A stretch of DNA of 64,000 bases from Miscanthus floridulus (lineage: Eukaryota > Streptophyta > Magnoliopsida > Poales > Poaceae), in the NCBI RefSeq assembly GCF_019320115.1, contig NC_089591.1, positions 24,592,502-24,656,501 on the forward strand. The letters run 5' to 3'. The notes under the pieces were generated by a model, which worked only from the letters and a program-made list of their open reading frames with translations, was not told the DNA's origin and made no database searches. This document shows positions 11,840 to 22,235 of this stretch, one piece after another; position 1 is the first letter of the stretch, and each line of letters begins with the position of its first letter. A program made the position numbers and the translations under genes.

Positions 11840-14800
11840 CTAGGCAGTACCCACTCATTGTCGACCCGATCATCGGCAACACCTGGCTCACCAAGGTGTT
11901 GATGAACGAAGGCAGCGGCCTCAACATCCTATATCGCCAACACCTTGGAGCTCCTAGAGCTCGACCAGTCAGCAGCTCCGGGGTGATGCCACGCCTTTCC
12001 ACGGCATCATGCCAGGGAAACGCACGTGACCCCTCAGGGCAGCATCGACTTGCCCGTTTGCTTTGGCACCCCTTCCAACTACCGCAAGGAGGTCCTCACC
12101 TTCGAGGTGGTTGGGTTCAAGGGGACCTACCATGCCATCCTGGGGTGCACCCATGCTATGCTAAGTTCATGGTAGTCCCCAACTACACCTACCTCAAGCT
12201 CAAGATGCCAAGTCCCAATGGCGTCATCACGGTCGAGTCCACATATGATCATGCATATGACTGTGACGTTGAATGCATCGAGTATGCCGAGGCTCTCATG
12301 GAAGCCAAGACCCTCATCATCAACCTCGACCAGCTTAGTAGTGAGGCGCCTAACTCCAAGCATCACGCTAGGACTTTTGAGCCCACAGAGGCCATCAAGC
12401 TCATCCTAGTCGACCCCATCGGATCCAACGACCGGGCACTGAGGATCAGTGCCACCCTCGATAGCAAATAGGAAGCCATGCTCATCGACTTTCTCTGCGC
12501 GAATGATGATGTATTCGCTGTGGAGTCCCTCAGGACATGCTAGGCATACCAAGGGAGGTCACCGAGCACACCTTGGACATCCATGCTGGCTCTAGGCCGG
12601 TGAAACAGCGCCTGCACCAATTCAATGAGGAAAAGCGCAGGGCCATCGGTGAGGAGGTGCAGAAGCTTTTAGCGACCGGATTCATCAAGGAGGTGTCCCA
12701 TCCAGAGTGGTTAGCTAATCCTGTATTAGTTAAAAAGAAAAATGGGAAGTGGAGGATGTGTGTAGACTACACCAAGTTTGAATAAAGCATGCCCAAAAGT
12801 CCCTTTCCCATTACCTCGAATCAACCAAATCGTTGACTCCACTATGGGATGCGAAAGCCTATCCTTCCTTGATGCAGTATTCTGGTTACCATCAAATCAA
12901 GATGAAAGAGTCTGACCAACTTGTGACTTCTTTCATCACCCTATTCGGCATGTACTGCTATGTGACTATAGCCGTTCGGCCTTAGAAACGTAGGGGCCAC
13001 ATACCAGCGGTGCATGACCTAGGTCTTTGGCGAGCACATCAGGGTGAACCATCAAGGCCTATGTGGATGACATCATGGTCAAGTCCAGGAAGGCCAGTGA
13101 TCTCATCAATGACTTGGAGATAGCCTTCAAATGCCTCAGAGAGAAGGGCATCAAGCTCAACCCTGAGAAGTGTGTCTTCAGGGGTCCCTCGAGGCATGCT
13201 CTTGGGGTTCATAGTCTCAGAATGTGGCATCGAGGCCAACCCAGAGAAGGTCTCAGCCATGACCAATGTGGGACCAATCTGAGATCTCAAGGGAGTACAG
13301 AGGGTTATGGGATGCCTTGCGGCCCTGAGCCGCTTCATCTTGCGCCTTGGCGAAAAAGGCTTGCCTCTGTACCGCCTCTTGAGAAAATCTGAATGCTTTT
13401 CATGGACCCCCAAGGCCAAAGAAGCCCTCACCAAGCTCAAGGCATTGCTCACCAATCCTCCCATCCTGGTACCACCAGCCAAGGGTGAGGCCCTCTTACT
13501 CTATGTCGCCATAATGACCTAGGTGGTTAGCACGGCCGTGGTGGTCGAGAGGTAGGAAGAAGGGCATGCTCTACCCATCTAATGACCTATTTACTTCATC
13601 AATGAAGTGCTCTCCGAGACCAAGACACACGACCCCCACATCCTAAAACTGATCTATGCCATAATCTTGGCTCGACGCAAGCTGCGTCACTACTTCGAGT
13701 CCCACCCGGTGACTGTGGTGTCATCTTTCCCCCTAAGAGAGATAATCCATAACCAGGAGGCCTTGGGTAGGATAGCCAAGTGGGCCTTCAAACTCATGGG
13801 GGAAGCCCTGTCTTTTGCGCCTCGGAAAGCAATTAAATCTCAGGTCTTGGCTGATTTTGTGGCTGAGTGGACCGACACCCAACTACCACCTGCTCAAGTC
13901 CAGTTGAAATGCTGGACCTTGTACTTCAATGGGTCCTTGATGAAGACTGGGGTAGGCATGGGTCTGCTCTTCATTTCACCCCTCAGAGTGCACATGTGCT
14001 ACATGATTTGGCTCCACTTCGCCACCTCCAACAACGTAGTCGAGTACGAAGTCCTTGTCAATGGCTTGTAGATCGACATCGAACTTGGAGTACGGTGTCT
14101 CGACGTACGGGGTGATTTGTAGCTCGTCGTTGATCAAGTGATGAAGGAGTCAAACTGCCATGACCCCAAAATGGAGGCATACTGCAAGCTGGTATGTCGC
14201 CTTGAAGAGAAGTTTGACGGCCTCGAACTTAACCACATCATGCGAAAATTTAATAAGGCCGCAGACAAACTAGCAAAGATGGCATCGGCATGGGCCCTGG
14301 TCCCCCCGAACGTCTTCACCAGAGACCTCCACAAGCCTTCCATCGACTATGTCTCAGCAGCGGAAGAGGGCCCACTGGTCGAGCCCACCATAGGGCTCGA
14401 GGCCCCCTCTGTCACTGAGACCCCTTCGGCCAAGCCCAAGGTCATGGAAGTCAATGTGGAGCCTCCTGAGGCCAACTAGGGCATGGACTGGCGAGTCCCA
14501 TTCCTTGATTGCCTCGTTTGAGGAGAGCTTCCTATAGACAGGACCAAAGCCCGATAGCTTGCGTGATGAGCCAAAACTTACATCCTCAGCAATGGCAAGT
14601 TATACAGGCGAAGCCCATCTGGCATCCTCCAACGATGCATCACCATCGAGGTAGGCCAAGCCCTACTTTAGGACTTGCACGTGGGGGCCTGCGGGCACCA
14701 TGCAGCGCCCCGGATGCTCATCGGAAATGTCTTCGACCAAGGGTTCTACTGGCTAATGGTGGTTGCTGATGCCACCAAGCTCATACGCTCCTGCGAGGGG

Positions 14801-15723
14801 AGCCAGTACTACACACGATAGACGCATCTCCCGGCCCAAGCCTTCCAAACCATCCCCATTACATGGTCATTCACCGTATGGGGGCTCAACATGGTTGGGC
14901 CTCTACAGAAGGCCCCCAGAGGCTACACTCATCTGCTAGTAGCGATCAATAAGTTCTCCAAGTGGATCGAGGCTCGTCTGATCAATCGAATCAAATCTGA
15001 GCAAGCGGTGCTATTCTTCACTGATATCATCCACAGGTTCAGGGTTCCGAACACCGTCATCACCGACAATGGGACGCAGTTCACCGGCCACAAGTTCCTG
15101 ACGTTCTGTGATGACCACCACATCCGTGTGGCTTGGTCGGCCATAGGACACCCTAGGACGAACGGCCAAGTAGAACGTGCCAATGGCATGATCCTATAGG
15201 GCCTCAAGCCGAGAATATACAACCAATTGAAGAAATTTGGCAAGAAATGGCTTGCCGAACTCCTGTCGGTCATCTGGAGCCTGAGGAACACCCCGAGCTG
15301 AGCCATGGGGTTCACACTGTTCTTCCTGGTCTATGGAGCCAAGGCCATCCTCCCCACTAACTTGGAGTATAGTTCCCTGAGACTACAGGCCTACAACGAG
15401 CAAAGCAACCGCACTGCCCATGAAGATGCCCTCGGCCAACTGGAGCATGCCCAAGACATTGCGCTACTACATTTGGCCAAGTACCAGCAAGCCCTATGAT
15501 GCTATCAAGCCTGGTGCATTTGAAGCCAAGACCTAAAGGTGGGTGACCTGGTGCTGAGACTGAGGCAGAGCACCAAGGGCCACCACAAGCTGACCCTGCC
15601 ATGGGAAGGACCATACATCGTCGCCCAAGTGCTAAAGCCCAGGACCTACAAGCTAGCCAACAAGAAGGGCAAAATCCTCACCAACGCTTGGAACATAGAA
15701 CAGCTACGTCGCTTTTACCCTTA
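11840..15723 (+). pseudogene. Decayed pol region of the Tat element (PR-RT-RH-IN)
   Basis: The protease region has LMNEGSGLNILY near 11900 where relatives have LMDGGSGLN, so its active-site Asp is lost. RT runs from about 12530 (IPREVTEHTLDIHAGSRPVK, then WRMCVDYT) to the intact YVDD at 13060-13071, with frameshifts between. RNase H spans about 13590-14310, with YFNGSLMKTG in place of YFDGS. Integrase spans about 14690-15480: its zinc-binding part shows CGHHAAP, its core has WGLN where the catalytic WGLD is expected, and TDNGTQF and NGQVERANG are intact. The C-terminal end RRFYP stops at TAA 15721-15723, the usual end for the family. At least ten in-frame stops are present. In an intact element these enzymes copy RNA into DNA and insert it in the nucleus. 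Confidence 0.85.
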
Positions 15724-16342
15724 AATTTCCAAGCATTGTATACATTGTTTCTTGAAATACAATAAAGAAGCGTTCTTTAGTTGTTCTAATTTTTTGAGAA
15801 ACCCCCCGAGCCCATCGTGGGCCTTAGCGTTACGATAACACCATAAGGGAGACTCGGCTCTGCCTCTGCAGAGGTGCCCACTATGGGGCTCGAACAAGAC
15901 ATGGCTCTGCCTCTGTAGAACCGAGCCTCCCTCGGGGGCTAGAAGGGGGGCTCCCCCCCTAAGTCCCACGCACCATTTTTTAGTCATTTTTCAAAAAAAA
16001 TTCTACACCAAACTCTCTAGCATGCTCTGACAAATTGATTGTAAAAAACCTAAGGGCTGAAAGACTATCTCAAGGCCAAAAGATCGGCTGAGTCGTGAGA
16101 CGGCCTACGCCTCCGGGCTACGGCACTCCCTCACCACCTTTTGCCCGAGGGGTAGCTCAGGCTCTGAGGAAGTTTTTTGCAAGATATATGTTCAGAGATG
16201 AGACAGAGGGCAGAGGCTTGGAAATACAATAAAAATGATTAAGAAGCATAGACGCATAAGTACTTTAAAAAGGCCTCGACAGCCACAAGCGTCACGGTAC
16301 GATAATAACCCTAATCTGTTTACATGGCCCCTTTGGCCCAGG
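15724..16342. other. Spacer between pol and the antisense gene, no gene seen
   Basis: The 619 bp after the pol stop contain AATAAAGAAG near 15,760 (a possible poly(A) signal) and CT/GA-rich stretches. No coding similarity is seen on either strand. The minus-strand ORF here has no family resemblance. The 3' end of the antisense gene lies just to the right. Confidence 0.6.
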
Positions 16343-18807
16343 TCAAGGCTTAGGGTCGCTAGTGTTGGCGGACGGCATGGGAGGAACCACCTCCTCTTTG
16401 AACAGCTTGGCCAGCGCCGTGCCGGAACCCTCAGCCGCCTCCATTAGCTTTGTGACCTCCTCATCGGCCTCCTCGTCATCCTCGGCCAAGACGTAGCCAT
16501 CGCTGACAGCCTTGAGGTCGACGCCAGAGTAGTGCAAGGAGATGATGGCTAGGGCGTGCTTGACGCCCATGTGCAGCGCCCCCCAGAGTTGCTTGCGCAC
16601 TTGGCCGCTCAACACGATCAAGCGGCTCCCAAGGGAGCTGCCTGACTCAACCCCCTCAGCCTCTAGGGCCTCATAGGTGGTACGAGCGGTGCTCTGCAGC
16701 GCATTGTGCTCCCCGATCTTGGCCTCGAACACCGCCTACACTTCAACAAAGGCCTCAGCTGCCCGGGAGACCTCCTTCTCTAACCCTATGTCAAGACAAG
16801 CAGGATGGGGTTAATCACAAAAGAAAATAAGCCAAATAGGGGTGGAGGCCTATGGGACTCACCCTCGGCTTTCTCTTTCCAGTGCTGGACCTCGACCCAA
16901 GAGGCCTCAGCTACCCAGAAGACCTCCTTCTCTAACCCTACATCAAGACAAGTAGCATGGGGTTAAGCGCAAAAGAAAATAAGCCAAATAGGGGCGAAGG
17001 CCTATGGGACTCACCCTCAGCTTTCTCTTTCCAGTGCTGGACCTCGACCCAAGAGGCCTCAGCTACCCTGGAAGCCCCCTTCTCTAGCTCTGCATCACAT
17101 CGAGGAGTTAGGGGTCAAACGCAAGAAAAACAAATAAAATAAGGGGAACTGGCCTCACCCTCGGCCCTTCCCTTTCATACTAAAGCCTCAGCCTAGGAGG
17201 CCTCGACCACCTTGAGGGTCTCTGCTAGGGCGCCTTTTGTCAGCAGGTACGCATCCTGCTCTACCCCTAGCTACCCAGCGATGGCCTTAGCAGAGGCCGT
17301 CGCTTCTTTAGCCTGAGATCTGAAGGTGTCCTGCTCACCGACCACCCAGGTCAGCTCCTCCTCTAGCTCCTTGATCCGCGCCGCCAAAGGGGCGGCCTGC
17401 TCCCAAGCCATGGCTGCCTCGGCCTTCATATCAGCACAGTGAAGGTAGAGGTCCTCCACCTCCACGCTCCGCATCGATAGAAGCTCATTGGCATTGGCGA
17501 GCAAGTCCTTCTGCTACCGGAGTTGGTCCCAAACATCCCTCTCCCACTGGAGGAACAACGACTTCCCAAGGGACCAGGCATTGAGCTCCTGGATAGGAGA
17601 ACAAACATCAAGCACTGAAAGAAAATTCAGGAAAAAGACAACAACGCACGAGAAAAGAAGGCGTGTACCTGGACAACCCCGGGCAGATCGTCAGCCATGA
17701 CGGATAGCGCTGTCTGCAGCGACCGCTCTGCCAGACGGCGGTATTGCTTGAAGGTGTCCCAACAACCCCCCTCAGTCGCGTCCTTGAGGGCGAATAGAGG
17801 CTCCCCCTTAGGGTCGTCTTAGCTCCACCATAACACACACGGGTGATCCCACCTGTGGGGCTCGGGTCGTACCCGCACGAGGGTCGAGCTTCCCTCACCA
17901 GAGGTCGGAGCTGGCTGCTCCATAGTGCTGGCTGCCTTGGCATCCTCCACCTCCTTCCCCTGAGAAGTATCATCGGAGGTGATTGAATGGACCTCCACTT
18001 CCCAGGCACTCTCCCGCGACGGCGATGGGCCTTGGACCAGGGGCGGTACTGAGGCTTGCGCCACCTTCGTCTCCACTTCCTAGGCCGCCGGCTCCACTGC
18101 ACCCATGCCGGCCTCTACCACCCCAGCCTTAGTGGTCCTGAGGGCTCCAGCCTCTGCCACCTCGGCCTTAGTGGTCCTGGGGGCTCCGGCCTCCGCCACC
18201 TTAGCCTTGGTGGTCCTGGACACCCTGGCCTCTATCGCCTTGGCCTCAGAGGTCTTAGGGGCCTTGGCCTCAGCCTCAGTGGCCTCAGCGACTAAGGGTG
18301 CCTTAGCCCCATCTGACTCGTGGGCCTTGGCCTCATGGGGCATAGGTGCTTCCTCCCCCGCTTGCATCATGGCCGCCTCAGTAGCCTCTCCTTGGGCGAC
18401 TGGCTCCTTTGGGTCAGCCCTCGCCGACACTGCGCCATGTTGTATGGTGGCTTGCGCCTCCATCACCCATTGGGCAGTGGAGCTGGTGCTCACCTTGAGT
18501 GCCTTACATGGCACCAGGGCGGGCACTTCCGCCTGATGCTTCTGGCTAAGGGTAAAGCACTCACAAGATCAGCATATGACTAAGGGATGAGCGGGAGAGG
18601 CTACAAACATTGACAAAGCACTTACCTCAAGCGGGGACACAACTGTTTCTGCATTGCGTCGCTCGTCCTCCACAACGGTGGCAGCGGCGGGAGAGGTACG
18701 GCCTCTGCGTCCGCCGGTGCCGGTCGGCCCTCGCTGGACTGTGGTGCCCCCTCAACCCCCTACAGAGGTGGTCGTGTCGCCCCCACCGCCACCGGCTCCA
18801 TCTCCAT
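16343..18807 (-). pseudogene. Antisense six-exon gene of the Tat element (coiled-coil protein)
   Basis: This gene lies opposite to pol, a position known in grass Tat elements such as Grande. I place exons at 18807-18626, 18545-17669, 17588-17159, 17089-17015, 16937-16863 and 16785-16343, all with GT/AG introns of about 70-80 bp. The start is ATG at 18807 (MEMEPVAVGAT). Exon 2 is rich in Ala, Glu and Lys, with short repeats of the KAEVAEAGA type. It ends in a conserved block (EPLFALKDATEGGCWDTFKQ, ADDLPGVVQ). Exons 3-6 are a long coiled coil (KELEEELTWVVGEQDTFRSQ) and finish in an acidic region (LAEDDEEADEEVTKLMEAAE). About seven in-frame stops are present, mostly TAG at Gln positions, so this copy is not functional. 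The role of this protein is not known to me; similar sequences are often annotated as retrotransposon or hypothetical proteins. Confidence 0.8.
16785..17089 (-). repeat. Tandem 152-bp exon-plus-intron units in the antisense gene
   Basis: GGCCTCAGCT recurs at 16751, 16903 and 17055, exactly 152 bp apart. Each unit is a 75-bp exon and a 77-bp intron. The exons are phase-symmetric (the Gly codon is split one base before and two after), so each adds 25 residues of the type LEKEVFWVAEASWVEVQHWK ending KEKAEG. The donor GAGG/gtgag and the acceptor TAG or CAG are kept in the complete units. The end of exon 3 (ALVWKGRAEG) looks like an older copy of the same module. Confidence 0.8.
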
Positions 18808-18814
18808 TGTCGAG

Positions 18815-19051
18815 CCCACACCGCTCCACGTAGAGACCTAGGACTAGCTCCCTCTCTCGCCCTGCTTGTAAACCCCTACTATAAGCACCTCCGTGCAAGG
18901 AATACAAGATCGATCTCTCTGACTAGACGTAGGGCACCTATTGCCTGAACCAGTATAAACCTTATGTCTCTTTGCATCACCATCCGGGATTAGGGACACG
19001 TAGTACAAATTCACTAGTCGAGTGAGGGCCCACCGGTCCAAAACACCGACA
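18815..19051 (+). repeat. Remnant 3' LTR of the Tat element (237 bp)
   Basis: It aligns without gaps to 8975-9211 of the 5' LTR. I count 17 differences, 16 of them transitions. The left end, CCCACACCGC, joins directly to the first exon of the antisense gene (ATG at 18807), so the whole U3 and any leader of that gene have been deleted. CTAGT follows the end. Confidence 0.9.
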
Positions 19052-19056
19052 CTAGT

Positions 19057-20014
19057 GTTCTTCTGCATCCTTGTCTCATGGTTGGTTTGCCAGAAAGATC
19101 TCACATCTTTTCTGGTATTGGAAGTTCTACTAAAGCAGTAATCCAAGCCTATGCCTATAATGTCTATACTAGCCTTGGACATAGATACTCAAAGCTTAAC
19201 TATTCTTATACCTTTGCCTACTTCCCTTACTGAGTCACCCGAAGTGTGAATGAAGTCCTATACCCACATCCTAAACATGAGGATGATAACCAAAGCTATA
19301 GGATGTCTGAGCTTATCCGAGCACTAGATGTCTCCTACGGATGCCTTACCTTGGAGTTGAATGAATCTTGAAGGTGTTTAGGGGACATGACCATAGAATT
19401 AGAAAACCTTCACAACCACCACTCATATCCCTCCATTGAGACAGGAGCACCCCATGTTTTTAACCCCAATAGACCTTTTACCATAAATTTACCTACACCC
19501 AGTCATTCGAGGAGAGCATTATCCTATCCTTCCTTCGTGCAATCGTTATGCGCCCCCAAGTGAACTAAGAGAGGCTATGGGAGAGCCAAGGAACCATACC
19601 CATCCTAAAGCACCAGGAGATACCGATCATCCAATCTTTTATAATCTTCCTGCTTTTCCAATCATCGTTTTCCATGTTTTCCTTATCACCATGAGGGTGG
19701 AGGATACCCTTAGAAGAAGTTATGTAAAAGTGGGATAGCATGTTTAATATCGCACTATATTGTAAAAACTTAAGTGTGTTGCTGCTTGTTACTGCTTTAT
19801 GTAAAAAGGGTTGCAATAAAGTTATGTAAGTAGGTTTGTAATAATTGTAAGATCATTCATATATCATGGCATTATAATCTTTTACTTACCTTCCCATTTA
19901 CTTGAAGTTTGGGGTTAAGTAATTTGTCAATCCTTGTTCTTGCTATCTATCCTTTTTATGTAACTTATCTATTTATGGAATCTAGTAACTAAAAGGCCAT
20001 AAATTCCCTATAGA
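19057..20014 (+). pseudogene. Right part of the orf0-like region of the Tekay element
   Basis: This is the continuation of the frame cut at 7665: VLLHPCLMVGLPERSHIFSG, then SSTKAVIQAYAYNVYTSLG and, after a few stops, YRMSELIRALDVSYGCLTLE. The frame fades near 19,620. The rest up to the gag start is AT-rich leader with no gene. I do not recognise the protein. Its location just before a Tekay gag suggests the extra upstream ORF described for some rice elements. Confidence 0.5.
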
Positions 20015-20155
20015 ATGAGGACTCATTCTAGAGCCACCAATACACCCAGCTCTTCACGTGGTCGTCAGCCCACACCACCACCTAATCCACCACTAGCACC
20101 CACCCTTGCTAATGCAATGGCAACTTTGATAAACCTCAATGCTGACAATGCACGC
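20015..20155 (+). pseudogene. N-terminal part of the Tekay gag, split by an insertion
   Basis: ATG at 20015 begins MRTHSRATNTPSSSRGRQPT and continues through a proline-rich stretch to LINLNADNAR. It is then cut by the element starting TGATGAGG at 20156. The frame resumes at 25154 (ILQALAQNREP). A basic, Pro-rich N-terminus like this is usual for Tekay/Del gag. Confidence 0.7.
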
Positions 20156-20988
20156 TGATGAGGACATCACTTCTTCATCACATACAAGCCAAGGAGAGGA
20201 GGAGGACCATCATGGGCGTCCAATTCATCTTTCTTATGTTGGAGGCCCAATCCAACTGAAGTTGGAGCCCATCTCGGGTTCTAGGACCAGTCTACCTTAA
20301 ACTGGTCCCCCAGGACGCATCCGGACTCTGTTTTCGATGACCCACATATGGTTGGAAAGCTAATTTGATAAGGAAGCCAACCCAATTGGTCTCACGTCAA
20401 AATCCCTTCAGAATCAATAGGAATCATCAAATCAAGTCAGTGTCTAGAATCTATCAGGGTGTTGCGACACCATCTCTTGGTCCGTTGTACCGTGTATCGT
20501 GTTTGGGCCCATTAGGGGCGCGTCTAGGGGGGTGACACCCAAGACTCTATAAATATCAGCCGCCGCTCTCCTTAGGATTTGGGGTTTTGTTTAGTTATTG
20601 ATTTGCTCATGAAACAGACATCGTTTTGCTGCAACTGTGCCACTAAGGCTGCTTGCTGTGAACCAGGGCCCCAGTTCTTGATCTTGTTCGCCTATGGCGA
20701 TTAGTCCTTTCGAATTAAGACTTGAACTCCTTCTTGATTTCATAAGCCTCATATTTATTTGCAATTTCAGATTATGTTCATCCCATTCTTGCTTGTGTTC
20801 TCGATTCGCTTGCAGGAAAGCCTTCTCGGTGAGGTCAATCGCGTTCGCGTGGTTGATAACCAACAGAGCAGTGGTGTAACGGTTGCGGGGTCCAAATCAA
20901 TCTTGGTTCAAAGCCTAGATTGTGAACATCGAGTCTCCACCAATCGATGCTATCATACCTTTTGGAAGATCGGGCCTAGTCTACATCA
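20156..20988 (+). repeat. 5' LTR of the gag-protease element
   Basis: It begins TGATGAGGAC and ends CTACATCA. It includes a TATA-like TCTATAAATA at 20546-20555 just after a GGGGGGTGACACCC block. The copy at 24314-25148 differs at about 57 sites plus two single-base indels. Confidence 0.9.
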
Positions 20989-22235
20989 AGTGGTATCAGA
21001 GACCTTGTTGCCCGTTAGGTATAACTTTGTTTTCCCCTTTAGATTGTTACTGTTTTTGCATTACCTATAGTCCACAAAAAGCCAAAAAAAATATACATCG
21101 TCACATATTCCCTGTCCTATAGTCTCATTGTGCCGTGCAATTTCATTTATGTTTCACGTTGTTGAGTTTGTGCCCTAGGTCAAGTTCTGGTTGCTGGTTT
21201 TAGATCGTTTTTTAGTCTAGTTTGTGTTTTCCCCTTTGTTTTTTATCATAATCCATGAACATCTCCAAGTCTTGTTGAGTTTCCTTTGTATCCATCAAAC
21301 CCTAGTCCACGCCATCTAATTTCCTACACTTGTCTTCACTGTTTCTATCAAATCATTGCTATCGTGACCAATTTTGCGCGCATTGTTTCTGTTTTGTCCT
21401 CTAATTCGGAGTTCGTTCTTAAAATTGGTCTAGTTTTCGTATACGAACTCAAATTTCAACGTTCCATATATCAAAATCAATCAAAAAAAATTTTTAGATC
21501 CGTCCATCCCCTACTTTGTTGGGGTCTAAGATTTTTATTTTGGTCAAAAAGTGGTCACAAGATCCTCTTTTCGTGGTCACAAGGTCTTTGTCGATTTTGA
21601 GCACGTCTTCTAAAAATTCCATAGGTCACGTCTTTCACTTGTTTAAGCTCATATTTTCTGTGGTTACTTATTTTGTGCTCCTAAGTGAAGAAAAAATATC
21701 AAAAAAATAAAAAGAAAAAGTCAAAGAATCCCAAAAAACAACGACAGCCCAAAAATAGAGAAAAAAGAGAGGGGCAAAAGTGGAACAATATCTAGAGGAG
21801 CACATAGAGAGCGCCATTTGAGCTGTGTTTGTGTGTGCTGATTTCTGCCTTGTTCCTAATCATATTCTTGCTATTCACATCACTTGATACGTCTGGTACT
21901 TGGAACGTGAGTAGGCCAGCAACTAAGACAAGTACTTGGGATACTTATTCAGCTTTGCTATTCAAATGTGAATTTTGCTATTCCTTGCTACTATATTGTG
22001 CCTATCCAAGCTCCACTTTCTTCTAACCAAGTATAGGTTCACCTTGCAACTGTTACACTCAAGCTACAATGGTATCACAGTCACCGACCAATTGCACCGC
22101 CTGTTGCTTTGGTAAGAACACTTGTAAGACCATGGTAAGACGCTTGAGAGTTGAGTGCCTTATTTTTCCTTGTCCACAACCTAAGTAGTTGGTAGGGATA
22201 ATACTATTTGTGTTGTCTTTTCCTTTCTACTAACC
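20989..22235 (+). other. Leader of the gag-protease element, no gene
   Basis: The untranslated leader runs between the primer site and the gag ATG. It is T-rich, with A-runs at about 21,690-21,780. The short ORFs here have no family resemblance. Splice-like or packaging signals may be present but are not identifiable by eye. Confidence 0.6.
20991..21002 (+). other. tRNA-iMet-type primer-binding site
   Basis: TGGTATCAGAGA starts two bases after the LTR end. It matches the TGGTATCAGAGC consensus complementary to the 3' end of plant initiator tRNA-Met except at the last base. Confidence 0.85.

Larger units (their letters stand above)
7671..19051 (+). mobile_element. Tat-lineage Ty3 LTR retrotransposon with antisense gene
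   Basis: The element is bounded by the 5-bp target duplication CTAGT at 7666-7670 and 19052-19056. It begins TGTTGGGTACC and ends CACCGACA. The order is 5' LTR, primer-binding site, decayed gag, protease-RT-RNase H-integrase, spacer, antisense spliced gene, and a 3' LTR of which only the last 237 bp remain. The pol order and the antisense gene between pol and the 3' LTR match grass Tat-lineage elements of the RIRE2/Grande kind. All frames carry stops and frameshifts, so it cannot encode its own transposition. It is inserted in the upstream region of a Tekay element. Boundaries are well supported by the duplication and by the LTR-to-PBS junction. Confidence 0.92.

Noticed and set aside
16741..17160. 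152-bp direct repeats considered as a CRISPR-like array or satellite
   Set aside because: Only three units, in a plant retrotransposon, with clear exon and intron structure.
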